DNA of 64,000 nt from Devosia aurantiaca (GCF_011058215.1 NZ_JAALFG010000002.1:1-64000), one strand, 5' to 3'. Shown: positions 52,863-61,873, numbered from the stretch's first letter. Numbers and translations: made by a program. Notes: generated from the letters alone by a model not told the origin.

Positions 52863-52890
52863 GGGCGCGGGGGACCGCGCCCTTTTCTTT
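52863..52890 (+). terminator. Strong intrinsic terminator after ialB-like gene
   Basis: GGGCGCGG (52863-52870) pairs perfectly with CCGCGCCC (52875-52882) around GGGA, followed by TTTTCTTT. This is the best rho-independent terminator in the window, between the convergent IalB and UbiH-family genes. Confidence 0.9.
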
Positions 52891-52895
52891 GCCAC

Positions 52896-54050
52896 TCACC
52901 GCTGTCCCATGCCGAGGGCGAAAGCCTGGCGGCGCAGGGGTGGCAGGAGCTTGAGTGCCCAAAGGCCTCCGGCGCGAAGCGCCTGCGTCGGCAGCATCTC
53001 GGCCAGCAACGAACGGAACAGCGTGTCCACCATGCCGCCGGTGCGAGCAAGATCGCCAGCCCGACGCTGAGCATAGCCGGTTGACGCGGTAAGCGCCCAA
53101 TTGGGCAGGCTACGATCGGTCGCCATAACGGCCTCCAGCATATCGGCGACATCGCGAAGGCCCAGGTTCAAACCCTGCGCGCCGATAGGCGGAAAGGCGT
53201 GAGCCGCTTCGCCGACCAGCATCGTCCCGTCATGTCCAGCCTCATCGACGGTTAAGGTGCTGAGTGGAAAGACAAAGCTGGGCGAAGCGAGCATTATCGC
53301 GCCAAAAAGGCGTTGCGATCGTTCGTTCAAAGTGGCGGTGAGGGCTTCCGGACCTTCTGCCTGCACCTGCCGAAGCCTTTGCTCCTGTTCGATCCACACC
53401 AGATTGGCGCGCTTTCCTCCGGCGGGAACGAGGGTGAATGGTCCATTGGGGTAGTGGAACTCGACCGACGTGTTGCCGATCGGGCGGCCAAGGTCGAGAT
53501 CAGCGACCAGCGCCGCCTGCTCGAAATGATGCTCTCGCGTGCCGATATTGGCCGCAGCCCGGATCAGGGATTTCTTGCCATCCGCCCCCACGACGAGCGG
53601 CGCCCGAAGCTCGGAGCCATCGACGAGTGTAACGAGGCCTTCATTGTCCTCGCGCATGTAAGCGGTAACCGCGGCGTTGCGAGTCTTAAGGGTCTCAGGT
53701 GCAGCCGCATCAAACTGGGCCAGCAGCGTCGCATTGGCGAAGTTCCAGCCGAAGGCTGCCAGACCTGTTTCAGCAGCGTCGAATAGAGTCTCCGGCGCCC
53801 GGATCAACCGAGGTGTGGCGTCGATGATGCGGATGGCGCTGAGCGGATGGCCGATGGCTGCGGGATCATCGACGAGGCCACTGTCACGCAGAAAGTCGAC
53901 ACTCGGCATCATCAGCGCCGATGTCCGGCGATCCGGTGGCGCGACCGGCGCGAGATGAATGACGTCGAGACCGGCACGGGCCAGCGCGACAGCCGCCGCA
54001 AGGCCGGCCAGCCCGCCACCAACGACGATGACATCGGCATCCTGGGTCAT
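52896..54050 (-). CDS. UbiH/UbiF/UbiL-family FAD monooxygenase
   Basis: Flavoprotein hydroxylase of the type that hydroxylates the ubiquinone ring. 384 residues with the N-terminal dinucleotide fold VIVVGGGLAGLAAAVALARA, the DG motif VVGADGKKSLIR and the family-specific GEAAHAFPPIGAQGLNLGLR. Which ring position it acts on cannot be told from sequence. The ATG overlaps the stop of the upstream YedE-type gene, so it is the third gene of a small operon. Confidence 0.88.
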   Translation of the reverse strand: MTQDADVIVVGGGLAGLAAAVALARAGLDVIHLAPVAPPDRRTSALMMPSVDFLRDSGLVDDPAAIGHPLSAIRIIDATPRLIRAPETLFDAAETGLAAFGWNFANATLLAQFDAAAPETLKTRNAAVTAYMREDNEGLVTLVDGSELRAPLVVGADGKKSLIRAAANIGTREHHFEQAALVADLDLGRPIGNTSVEFHYPNGPFTLVPAGGKRANLVWIEQEQRLRQVQAEGPEALTATLNERSQRLFGAIMLASPSFVFPLSTLTVDEAGHDGTMLVGEAAHAFPPIGAQGLNLGLRDVADMLEAVMATDRSLPNWALTASTGYAQRRAGDLARTGGMVDTLFRSLLAEMLPTQALRAGGLWALKLLPPLRRQAFALGMGQR

Positions 54051-54499
54051 GCAGGCAGCTCCTTAAGGCGTGGTCGCAGCATAATGCCGCCGGCGAATGA
54101 GCCTACGAACATGGCGATCAGGAAAAGCCACAGTCCGTCCGGTTGAAAGGTGATCAGCGACAGGGCAGGGCCGGGACAAATGCCGGACATGCCCCAGCCG
54201 AGGCCAAAAAGCGCAGCCCCACCGATGAGCGGGGCGTCGATCCGGGTCTGTGCCGGCTCGTGAAAGCGCGCGTCGAACACGGGAGCCTGGCACCGCTTGC
54301 CGATCTGCACCGCAACGAACATGACGAGGATGGCGGGCACGATGACGAAGGCTAGGCTCGGATCCCAGCCACCGGTCGGGATTGCGGTGAAATCGAGAAA
54401 GCGCAGAACCTTCAGCGGGTCGACCATTTGCGAGACATAGAGGCCTGCGCCGAAAAGGGCACCGCTGACTGCAGCGGTAACAAGCTGGGCCACGCGCAT
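54047..54499 (-). CDS. YeeE/YedE family membrane protein (DUF6691-type half)
   Basis: A 150-residue, four- to five-helix protein with GALFGAGLYVSQMVDPLKVL and the hallmark GLGWGMSGICPGPALSLI, whose cysteine is conserved in the YeeE/YedE thiosulfate/sulfur-compound transporters. It pairs with the adjacent half-protein of the same length, which overlaps it by one codon, so the two probably make one transporter. Often linked to sulfide or persulfide detoxification, though no such regulator is visible here. Confidence 0.87.
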   Translation of the reverse strand: MRVAQLVTAAVSGALFGAGLYVSQMVDPLKVLRFLDFTAIPTGGWDPSLAFVIVPAILVMFVAVQIGKRCQAPVFDARFHEPAQTRIDAPLIGGAALFGLGWGMSGICPGPALSLITFQPDGLWLFLIAMFVGSFAGGIMLRPRLKELPA

Positions 54500-54951
54500 C
54501 AGACGATCCCCGTCACAGCAACCGTGAAAATGGCGACACCGAAAAAGATCGCGACGGCGACCATGGATCGCGGCGACAATCGCGCAAGGCCGCAAACGCC
54601 ATGACCAGACGTGCAGCCATTGCCGATGCGCGTTCCCAGGCCGGTCAGCAATCCAGCGATTACAAGCCAGACTGGCATGGGCACCGACCAGCCGGCAGGC
54701 GGCGCAACAAGCTCGGCGGGCAATGCGCCACCGACACCTAGCTGCGGAAAAGCACGCGCTGTCAGCCAGGTAGCAGCGACAAGGGCGACGAGAAACACGG
54801 CGCGCCACAGCGTAGTATGTGCCGGCGGAAGCAAGTTACCAAAAATGCCGGATATGCCGGCGATGCGGCCATTGCCCAGCCACAACACGGCGGCCGCAAG
54901 GCCGACGAGGGTGCCGCCAAGCGCCGCAGTCAAAGGTGTAAAAGAGTTCAT
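54499..54951 (-). CDS. YeeE/YedE family membrane protein (first half)
   Basis: A 150-residue membrane protein with the characteristic GTRIGNGCTSGHGVCGLARL followed by SPRSMVAV, plus TPLTAALGGTLVGLAAAVLW at the start. With the downstream half it gives the two cysteine-containing repeats of a full YeeE/TsuA-type transporter. First gene of the minus-strand operon. The ATG is at 54951. Confidence 0.88.
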   Translation of the reverse strand: MNSFTPLTAALGGTLVGLAAAVLWLGNGRIAGISGIFGNLLPPAHTTLWRAVFLVALVAATWLTARAFPQLGVGGALPAELVAPPAGWSVPMPVWLVIAGLLTGLGTRIGNGCTSGHGVCGLARLSPRSMVAVAIFFGVAIFTVAVTGIV

Positions 54952-55130
54952 GGTCGATCTCGGATCGATTGCGTTGCCCCAAGACTATCACCCGCAACTG
55001 CCCCGAAGCCAGCAGTGCCAGGAAACGGAGATGGCGCGCAGTGTCGCGGCCCAACAATTCTCTTGCAGGCCCTTCACCGCGGAAGAGCTGCCCCTAGATT
55101 GTCGACGACCAGACTCGGATGGAGCCTACG

Positions 55131-56063
55131 ATGCTTGAACTTCTCGCCGATCCCAATGTGTGGATCGCGTTTGCGACGCTGACGATCATGGAGATCGTGC
55201 TCGGCATCGACAATATCGTCTTCATCTCCGTTTTGGTGTCGCGCCTGCCGCGCGAACAGGCCGAATTCGCTCGCAAGCTCGGCATCGGCCTGGCCCTCGC
55301 ATTCCGCATTGTTCTGCTGTTCCTCATCAGCTGGATCGTACAGCTGCAAGACCCTGTTTTCGAAGCCTTTGGCCGCGGTTTTTCGTGGAAGGACATCATC
55401 CTCGTCGCGGGTGGCGGCTTCCTGATCTATAAAGCCACGCACGAAATGCATGCCGCGATCGAAGACGATCATGAGGTCGGCCCTGGCGACGCGGTCAAGG
55501 CGTCGCTGCAGGCAATCCTGTTGCAGATCGTCGTCATCGACATGGTGTTCTCCATCGACTCGATCATCACTGCAGTCGGCATGGTGCCGGCAGACCAGGT
55601 GTTCGTCATGGTCGCGGCCGTGCTCGTTGCTGTGGCGGTGATGTTCGTCGCCTCTGGCCCGATCGCAAAGTTCGTCGCCGATCATCCGACCACCAAGATG
55701 CTGGCGCTGGCCTTCCTCCTGCTCATCGGCACGACGTTGGTAGCCGATGGCCTGGGCTTCTATATTCCCAAGGGCTACATTTATTCGGCCATGGCCTTCT
55801 CGGTACTGGTTGAAGCGTTCAACGTCTTCGCCAAGAGCCGCAAGGCAAGGCGCGCCGGACACAAGAACACCTTTACGCCCTTCACCGGTGATACCGGTTC
55901 GGTCTCGTCCGACGCAGCGCTGGCCGCCCTCGGTGGTTCGGCGGTGAGTGCGACGCGAGCGACGACATCGCCGGTCGCGCCCGCCGTTCAGCCAGCACGG
56001 CCCAAGAACCCATCGCAATCGCGACCGAAGTCGGCGCCGCGCAAGCCGAAGGCACCACGATGA
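55131..56063 (+). CDS. TerC family integral membrane protein
   Basis: A 310-residue member of the TerC/Alx family, linked to tellurium resistance and manganese homeostasis. The two acidic signature helices are TIMEIVLGIDNIVFISVLVS and VVIDMVFSIDSIITAVGMVP. After about residue 240 it carries a basic Ala/Ser/Pro/Arg/Lys-rich cytoplasmic tail of about 50 residues. ATG 55131 was chosen for GGAG seven bases upstream (55120-55123). An in-frame ATG at 55119 has none. It overlaps the next gene. Confidence 0.92.
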   Translation: MLELLADPNVWIAFATLTIMEIVLGIDNIVFISVLVSRLPREQAEFARKLGIGLALAFRIVLLFLISWIVQLQDPVFEAFGRGFSWKDIILVAGGGFLIYKATHEMHAAIEDDHEVGPGDAVKASLQAILLQIVVIDMVFSIDSIITAVGMVPADQVFVMVAAVLVAVAVMFVASGPIAKFVADHPTTKMLALAFLLLIGTTLVADGLGFYIPKGYIYSAMAFSVLVEAFNVFAKSRKARRAGHKNTFTPFTGDTGSVSSDAALAALGGSAVSATRATTSPVAPAVQPARPKNPSQSRPKSAPRKPKAPR

Positions 56064-57031
56064 CACGGGTCGTTGCAGTCAACCGTACCGGCGGACCGGA
56101 CGTCCTTAGTATCGAGGACTGGACCGTTGGCGAACCCGGCCCAGGACAGGTGAAGCTACGGCAGACGGCAATCGGCCTCAACTTCATCGACAACTATCAG
56201 CGTACCGGCCTTTACCCGCTGCCGCTGCCCTTCGTCGCCGGCAATGAAGCCGCCGGCGTGGTGACGGCCGTCGGCGAAGGCGTGACCGAGGTGAAGGTCG
56301 GCGACCGCGTCTGCTATCAGGGCACGCCTGGTGCTTATGCCGATGAACGGCTCGCGCCGGCCGCCAAATTGGTGCCCATTCCGGACGGTCTCGATGAACA
56401 GATTGCGGCGGCAGTTCTGCTCAAGGGGCTGACTGCCTATTACCTGCTGTTCAAGACTTGGCCTTTGCAGGCAGGTGAAACCATTCTCTGGCACGCCGCC
56501 GCCGGTGGCACTGGCCTCATCGCGACGCAGTGGGCAAAGTCGCTCGGTGCGACGGTGATCGGTACGGCAGGTGGCCCTCAGAAGGTCGCCCTAGCCAAAG
56601 CGCATGGCTGCGACTATGTGATCGACTACCGGGCCGAAGACTTTGTCGCTCGGGTCAAGGACATCACCGGGGGCAGGGGTGTCGATGTCGTCTATGACGG
56701 GGTCGGGCAGGCCACCTTCGAACCCTCGCTCGATTGCCTGAGGCCACGCGGGCTCATGGTCAGCTTCGGCAATGCTTCCGGCCCCGTAACGGTGCCTGAT
56801 CTCGGCATTCTCGCCCGCAAGGGTTCGCTCTACGTGACGCGGCCCACCAGCATGCACTATTTTCCGGATCGCACGGCGCTTCTGGAAGGGGCGACGGCGC
56901 TTTTTGGAGCCATTCAGTCCGGCGCGATCAAGGTCGAAATCGGTCGCACCTATAGCCTCGGCGACGTCGCCAAGGCGCATCGCGCCTTGGAGGCACGCGA
57001 GACCACGGGGTCGGTCGTCTTCACGATCTAA
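56060..57031 (+). CDS. NADPH:quinone reductase (zeta-crystallin type)
   Basis: Medium-chain dehydrogenase/reductase without zinc, one-electron quinone reductase. 323 residues with GLNFIDNYQRTGLYPLPLPF, GNEAAGVVTAVGEGV, AAAVLLKGLTAYYLLFKT and the cofactor loop AAAGGTGLIATQWAKSLGA. It starts at an ATGA overlap with terC. Closest to QorA. Confidence 0.93.
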   Translation: MTRVVAVNRTGGPDVLSIEDWTVGEPGPGQVKLRQTAIGLNFIDNYQRTGLYPLPLPFVAGNEAAGVVTAVGEGVTEVKVGDRVCYQGTPGAYADERLAPAAKLVPIPDGLDEQIAAAVLLKGLTAYYLLFKTWPLQAGETILWHAAAGGTGLIATQWAKSLGATVIGTAGGPQKVALAKAHGCDYVIDYRAEDFVARVKDITGGRGVDVVYDGVGQATFEPSLDCLRPRGLMVSFGNASGPVTVPDLGILARKGSLYVTRPTSMHYFPDRTALLEGATALFGAIQSGAIKVEIGRTYSLGDVAKAHRALEARETTGSVVFTI

Positions 57032-57085
57032 ACGGCACGGCGACCCCTAGACAGTTCGGCGTGTCGCCGCTAAACGCACAGACAC

Positions 57086-57174
57086 GGGCAGGTGGCAGAG
57101 CGGTTGATTGCTCCGGTCTTGAAAACCGGCGAAGGTGAAAGCCTTCCGGGGTTCGAATCCCTCCCTGCCCGCCA
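57086..57174 (+). tRNA. tRNA-Ser (UGA)
   Basis: 89 bases with encoded CCA. The acceptor stem GGGCAGG pairs with CCTGCCC. The anticodon loop CTTGAAA (57118-57124) on GGT/ACC gives TGA. A long variable arm (GCGAAGGTGAAAGCCTTCC) and the T-loop GGTTCGAATCC fit class II serine tRNA. Confidence 0.96.
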
Positions 57175-57194
57175 CAGTGTCCAAGGCATTTTCG

Positions 57195-57431
57195 ATGAGC
57201 CGCAAAGAGTTTGATGCATCGCGCATGCGCCGGATGAAGCGGGTCGCCGGACGGCACAAGCTGACGATCCTGACGGCAGAAAAGCTCAAGGTGCTGGGTC
57301 AGCCTGGCGGCCATCAGCTACGGGACGACGAGACGTTCAAGATCGTCTATGGCGATATCCCGAAGCCGTTTTCCGCGTCGCTCGACGATATCGAGATCTA
57401 TCTCGAAAAGCTGGAAGCGGGCGAAGCGTAA
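57195..57431 (+). CDS. Conserved-looking small hypothetical protein
   Basis: A 78-residue protein starting 20 bases after tRNA-Ser. The N-terminal third is basic (RKEFDASRMRRMKRVAGRHK) and the remainder has a regular strand/helix pattern (LTILTAEKLKVLG; FKIVYGDIPKPFSASLDDIE). No family recognised. ATG 57195 was chosen because the upstream frame runs through the tRNA. Confidence 0.6.
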   Translation: MSRKEFDASRMRRMKRVAGRHKLTILTAEKLKVLGQPGGHQLRDDETFKIVYGDIPKPFSASLDDIEIYLEKLEAGEA

Positions 57432-57633
57432 GCGTTGCTGACCTTCTGTTCAAGGCCGACTTCAGCCGCTCGCCCAAGATAACGTTATTTAAAACGTAAC
57501 AGGAATCGTCCCACACTGGTCCTTGTAGGCTCGTTCAGGGCGTATGGCCCTGGACTTGTGTGGCTGCGGGAACTCTGTGCAGACAGGAATCCTTGTCTTC
57601 ACATCCTGCTCTAGTGTGGAGGCGCGTTTTACC

Positions 57634-57810
57634 GTGTTTACTCTCATCAACGCCGACGCCGACGAAGACGACGCAGAAATCACCGATCCCCAGGAAATTG
57701 CCGAGCTGTTCGCAGCCATAGCTGCCGTGGCCATCGAGACCATCGGTTCCGGCCAAGCCCGCCTTCTCTTCGAGGCCGTGGTTGAGCAGGAGGGCCGCGA
57801 CCCCAATTGA
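57634..57810 (+). CDS. Small acidic hypothetical protein
   Basis: A 58-residue acidic peptide (VFTLINADADEDDAEITDPQ, then a helical AELFAAIAAVAIETIG). GTG 57634 has GGAGG at 57618-57622, eleven bases upstream, and the frame could extend to ATG 57544. No family recognised. The rest of 57432-57940 holds no gene that I can support. Confidence 0.35.
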   Translation: MFTLINADADEDDAEITDPQEIAELFAAIAAVAIETIGSGQARLLFEAVVEQEGRDPN

Positions 57811-57940
57811 ACCCACACACCTTTATTATCAGATAGCCCGCAATTTTAAGTGCGGTTGACGATCAGGCTTCGGCGTAGAAGGTAAGGTCCTTGGATCAAG
57901 CTATTATGCCGAAGTCTTCATTGAGAAAGTCGGAAGGTCC

Positions 57941-58594
57941 GTGACACAGGATCGCGCCACGATCATGCCGCTGGGCGACAGTGCGCTGCTGGTCCGATTC
58001 AGCGACACGCTCGATGACGAGGCTAATCGGCGCGCCGTCAGTTTTGCGCATGCGCTGGAAAACGATGCGATCGAGCACGTCCTCGACGTCGTGCCCAGCC
58101 TTGTGTCAGTTTTGGTTCGATACGACCCTCGCAAGGCCAATCCAACGCGTCTCGCCGGAGAATTGTCTCTTCGCCTGCGCGCAAACCCGGTCGTTGGCGA
58201 TAATCATCTTCACCGGATCGACGTCCACTTTGGTGGCGAAGATGGTCCGGACCTGGAAGACGTTGCGTCCAAGCTGGACCTATCGACCCAAGCTTTCGTC
58301 GAACACCATAACGCAGCGTCTCTTCGCGTGCTGACGACAGGTTTTGCGCCCGGCTTCGTTTATTGCGGCTTTCACCCCGAGCACATGGTCGTCCCTCGCC
58401 GCGCGAGTGTGCGGCCGCTGGTGACCGCTGGAAGCATTCTCTTTGCGGCGGGGCAAACAGCCATCGCTGCTACCGATATTCCCACTGGTTGGCACGTCAT
58501 CGGCCGTACCAGCTTTCGCAACTTCGATCCTGCCCGAATGCCGCCCACGAGCTTGAGGGTCGGCGACCTGGTCGAGTTCGTTAGCGCCGGATGA
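57941..58594 (+). CDS. pxpB: 5-oxoprolinase subunit B (KipI family)
   Basis: Part of the bacterial ATP-dependent 5-oxoprolinase that opens pyroglutamate to glutamate. 217 residues with IMPLGDSALLVRFSDTLDDE, VVPSLVSVLVRYDP, TGFAPGFVYCGFHPEHMVVP and GWHVIGRTSF. It starts at GTG 57941. The stop overlaps pxpC (ATGA). Confidence 0.93.
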   Translation: MTQDRATIMPLGDSALLVRFSDTLDDEANRRAVSFAHALENDAIEHVLDVVPSLVSVLVRYDPRKANPTRLAGELSLRLRANPVVGDNHLHRIDVHFGGEDGPDLEDVASKLDLSTQAFVEHHNAASLRVLTTGFAPGFVYCGFHPEHMVVPRRASVRPLVTAGSILFAAGQTAIAATDIPTGWHVIGRTSFRNFDPARMPPTSLRVGDLVEFVSAG

Positions 58595-59487
58595 CCACGC
58601 TGCTGCAAATCGAGCGGGCAGGGCCACTGACCACGATTCAGGACCATGGCCGCTTTGGCCTGCTGCAGCACGGCATCAGCGCTTCGGGGCCGATGGACCG
58701 CGGCGCCTTCGATCGCGCCGGCCGCCGCGCGGGAGCTGCCGACGATAGCGGCATCGAGTTCACGCAAACGCTGGACTTGACCGTAGCTGGAGAGCCAGTT
58801 CGTATAGGTTGGGATGGCGGCGTTTTTCGCGCACGGATCAACGGACTCGACGTGCCGTGGCCACATTCTACTGTGGTCTCTAAAGGCGATTGCCTGTCGA
58901 TCATCCCAGGCCCGAGCGGCGTCTATGGCTATCTTCGTTTCGGCAAGATGCTAGAGCTGCCAAGCGTCCTAGGAAGCCGGGCTACCAGTTCACGATCAAG
59001 GTTGGGCGGACTCGGCGGCCGCATGCTGCAGGCGGGTAACGAACTCACCTTGATAGGCGAAGGTTTGCCGCCGCAACATATCACGGACGACCCGGGAACC
59101 GATGGGCCCATCCGCTTCATCTGGGGCGTACATTCCGAGCATTTTAGCCGCGACGTCCGGCAACACTTTGCCACCGCGACCTTCAGGGTCAGCGCGGCCA
59201 TGGACCGGATGAGCGTGCGCCTGATCGACGCGGAAAACGTCTTTAAGGGCGCCAGCATTCTCTCGCTCGTTTCCGAACCAGTCATGCCGGGCGACATCCA
59301 GATTCTTGGCGACGGCACGCCGATCGTCCTTATGCGTGACCATCAACCGACCGGCGGTTATCCGCGCATCGGCACCGTCATCAGCGCCGATCTTGACCGT
59401 TTCGCACAGCTGCGCAGCGGCAGTTCGGTTGCCTTTGCACCCGTGACGGTCGAGCATGCGCATCAGTTGTTGCGGAGCTCCCTATGA
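58591..59487 (+). CDS. pxpC: 5-oxoprolinase subunit C (KipA family)
   Basis: Partner of PxpB in the ATP-using half of 5-oxoprolinase. 298 residues with IERAGPLTTIQDHGRFGLLQ, GISASGPMDRGAFDRA and QILGDGTPIVLMRDHQPTGG followed by YPRIGTVISADL, the KipA/biotin-dependent carboxylase-like signature. Overlaps pxpA by four bases. Confidence 0.94.
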   Translation: MTTLLQIERAGPLTTIQDHGRFGLLQHGISASGPMDRGAFDRAGRRAGAADDSGIEFTQTLDLTVAGEPVRIGWDGGVFRARINGLDVPWPHSTVVSKGDCLSIIPGPSGVYGYLRFGKMLELPSVLGSRATSSRSRLGGLGGRMLQAGNELTLIGEGLPPQHITDDPGTDGPIRFIWGVHSEHFSRDVRQHFATATFRVSAAMDRMSVRLIDAENVFKGASILSLVSEPVMPGDIQILGDGTPIVLMRDHQPTGGYPRIGTVISADLDRFAQLRSGSSVAFAPVTVEHAHQLLRSSL

Positions 59488-60245
59488 ACAGCATCGATCT
59501 CAACGCTGATCTTGGCGAAGGCATGGGCTCGGACGATGACCTGCTCAGCATTGTCTCAAGCGCGTCAATTGCCTGCGGCGGCCATGCCGGCGATGCGGCG
59601 ACGATCCGGCATGTGCTCAAACTCTGCAAGGCGCGTGGGGTCAAGGCAGGCGCGCATCCCGGCTACGCCGACCGCCAACGCTTTGGTCGTTTTCGGCTGG
59701 ACCTGACGCAAGAGCAGATGCAGGGCCAGATCCAGGAGCAGCTCTTTCTCGTGCGCTTCATTGCCGAAGAAGTCGGGCTGCCGATCTCTTATGTGAAGCT
59801 GCATGGCGCGCTTGCCAATCAGGCCGCAGAGTCGCTTGAGTTCGCCGTTGGCATCTTTGCCGGCATAGAAGCGATCGATCCCAAACTTGCCATCCTGGCA
59901 CTCGACAACAGCGAACAGGTGCGCGCCGCGCAAGCGCTCGGGCTGCCCGTGATTCGAGAAGCCTATGCAGACCGGACATACACCGCGGACGGAATGCTCG
60001 TTTCTCGAGCCGAGCCAGGAGCCGTCATCCACAATATGGACGCCGTGGTCGAGCGCTGCGTGCGGCTGGCCAAGACAGGCGAGATTATCGCCGTTGACGG
60101 AACGGTGCTGCGCTCGTCGGCGCGGTCGATCTGCCTGCACGGCGACACGCCCGGCGCGGTCGACATGGCGCGTGAGGTTCGCGACGCACTCGAGGGTGAG
60201 GACATTACGATCGCTGCGGCCCTCCCGGAAACAGGCGTACTCTGA
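59484..60245 (+). CDS. pxpA: 5-oxoprolinase subunit A (LamB/YcsF family)
   Basis: Hydrolytic subunit of 5-oxoprolinase. 253 residues beginning IDLNADLGEGMGSDDDLLSI, with SIACGGHAGDAATIRHVLKL, KAGAHPGYADRQRFGR and ISYVKLHGALANQA. The order pxpB-C-A with overlapping ends makes one operon. It converges on livF. Confidence 0.95.
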   Translation: MNSIDLNADLGEGMGSDDDLLSIVSSASIACGGHAGDAATIRHVLKLCKARGVKAGAHPGYADRQRFGRFRLDLTQEQMQGQIQEQLFLVRFIAEEVGLPISYVKLHGALANQAAESLEFAVGIFAGIEAIDPKLAILALDNSEQVRAAQALGLPVIREAYADRTYTADGMLVSRAEPGAVIHNMDAVVERCVRLAKTGEIIAVDGTVLRSSARSICLHGDTPGAVDMAREVRDALEGEDITIAAALPETGVL

Positions 60246-60305
60246 GACCTCCGAAGGGAGAGGGTGAGATCGGCATTATGCCTTTAGGACGAAGGTCTCA
60301 GAGTA
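60238..60305. terminator. Inverted repeat between convergent pxpA and livF
   Basis: TACTCTGAGACCTCCG (60238-60253) and CGAAGGTCTCAGAGTA (60290-60305) are complementary with one mismatch over 16 bases, enclosing about 36 bases. The left arm covers the pxpA stop. Placement between two converging genes suggests a bidirectional terminator, though there is no T-tract. Confidence 0.6.
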
Positions 60306-60327
60306 ACTTGGGCGGCGCTAGGCCGGA

Positions 60328-61098
60328 TTAAATTGCCAGATATTCGTGGCGGAGCTCGGCGTTATCGAGCACTTCCTTGGCGGTGCCGGCAAAGACCACT
60401 TCGCCGGTATCGAGGATCAGGGCTCGGTCCGCTAATTTCAGCGCAGCGACTGCATTTTGCTCGACGATGATCGTGGTGATGCCCAGCGGTTTGATGGAGT
60501 GGAGAATGCGTTCGATCTCGTGAACGATGACCGGGGCAAGCCCCTCATAGGGTTCGTCGAGCAGCAAAAGCTTGAGGTCACGCGCCAGCGCTCGGGCAAT
60601 GGCAAGCATCTGCTGTTCGCCGCCGGAAAGCGTCACGCCATCCTGCTTGCGTCGTTCGGCCAGCCGCGGGAAGCTCTGGTAGATTTGCTCAAGACTCCAG
60701 CCATTGCCCGGTGCCACCTTGGCAAGCGTAAGGTTCTCCTCGACCGTTAGACCCTGGATGATGCGCCGATCTTCCGGCACTAGCTGAATGCCGGAGCGCG
60801 CGGCTTCAAAACTCTTCATCTTGTGAATGGGCTGACCGTCGAGCCAGATTTCGCCCTGCCGCATTTCAGGATTGTCGGTGCGCGCGATCGTCCGCAGGGT
60901 CGAGGTCTTGCCGGCGCCGTTGCGGCCGAGCAGCGCCAGGATCTCGCCCTTGCGCACATCGAGTGAGACGCCCTGGACGATATAGCTCTCCCCATAATAG
61001 GCGTGCATGTCGCGCACGGAAAAGAACGGGCGTGTCGTTTCGATCTCCGCAGCCTGGCTCACGCCGGCATGGTCGGTCGTCATGGCGATAGCACTCAT
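60328..61098 (-). CDS. livF: Branched-chain amino acid-type ABC ATPase LivF
   Basis: ATPase of a HAAT-family importer. 256 residues with Walker A (LLGRNGAGKTSTLRTI), signature TLSGGEQQMLAIARAL, Walker B LLLLDEPYEGLAP and VEQN for the H-loop region. The N-terminal roughly 25 residues are extra. The ATG overlaps the livG stop. Confidence 0.93.
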   Translation of the reverse strand: MSAIAMTTDHAGVSQAAEIETTRPFFSVRDMHAYYGESYIVQGVSLDVRKGEILALLGRNGAGKTSTLRTIARTDNPEMRQGEIWLDGQPIHKMKSFEAARSGIQLVPEDRRIIQGLTVEENLTLAKVAPGNGWSLEQIYQSFPRLAERRKQDGVTLSGGEQQMLAIARALARDLKLLLLDEPYEGLAPVIVHEIERILHSIKPLGITTIIVEQNAVAALKLADRALILDTGEVVFAGTAKEVLDNAELRHEYLAI

Positions 61099-61862
61099 CA
61101 GTGGGTGCCTCCGAGATAGGCTTCCTGGACCTTGGGATTGCCGCGCACCTCATCGGGGCTGCCGTCGGCGATGATGCGGCCCTGGGCGAGTACGGAAATC
61201 TTATCGGCTAGCGAGAACACCACATGCATGTCGTGCTCGATGATGACCTTGGTCATGCCGCGCGCCTTGATCTTCTGTAGCAGCTCGATCGTGGTGTTGG
61301 TGTCATGGCGGCTCATCCCTGCGGTTGGCTCATCGAGCAGCAGCAGGCGCGGATGCTGGATCAGGCACATGGCGAGTTCCATCCGGCGCTTGTCGCCACG
61401 ACTGAGACTGCCGGCCAGCATGTCGCGGCGGGCAAGCATGCCGACATCCTCGAGCATGTCTTCGGCTTCGGCACGGATGCCGGTTTCGCTATCGAGAGCG
61501 CGCAGCATGTTGAGCTTGAACATGCCGTCGCGCTTGGCGAGGGCCGGGATCATCACATTGTGCAGCACGCTGAGGTCGGCAAAAATTTCCGGCGTCTGGA
61601 ACACGCGGGCAATGCCGAGCTGGTTGATCTGAAACGGCTTCCGCCCCGTCAGCACAGCCCCATCGAACACGACCTGACCACTCGACGGTGCCAGCTTGCC
61701 GATGATCACATTGAGCAGCGTCGACTTGCCGGCGCCATTTGGCCCGATGATTGCATGGGTCTTGCCTTCTTCGACCTGAAGATCGATGTCGGCCAGGGCA
61801 TGAAGTCCCCCGAAGCGCTTGTGGACGTCAGCGACGTGAAGGACGACGTTTGGATTGGTCAT
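61098..61862 (-). CDS. livG: Branched-chain amino acid-type ABC ATPase LivG
   Basis: Second ATPase, 254 residues, with Walker A ([16 protein letters not shown]), Walker B LLLLDEPTAGMSRHDT and IIEHDMHVVFSLADKISVLA. The signature motif reads LSRGDKRRMELAMCL rather than canonical LSGGQ, a variant of the LivG-type LSYGxxRRLE. ATG 61862 starts the family-like MTNPNVVLHVADVHKRFGGL. The longer frame upstream overlaps livM. Confidence 0.92.
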   Translation of the reverse strand: MTNPNVVLHVADVHKRFGGLHALADIDLQVEEGKTHAIIGPNGAGKSTLLNVIIGKLAPSSGQVVFDGAVLTGRKPFQINQLGIARVFQTPEIFADLSVLHNVMIPALAKRDGMFKLNMLRALDSETGIRAEAEDMLEDVGMLARRDMLAGSLSRGDKRRMELAMCLIQHPRLLLLDEPTAGMSRHDTNTTIELLQKIKARGMTKVIIEHDMHVVFSLADKISVLAQGRIIADGSPDEVRGNPKVQEAYLGGTH

Positions 61863-61873
61863 CGCGAGGATCC

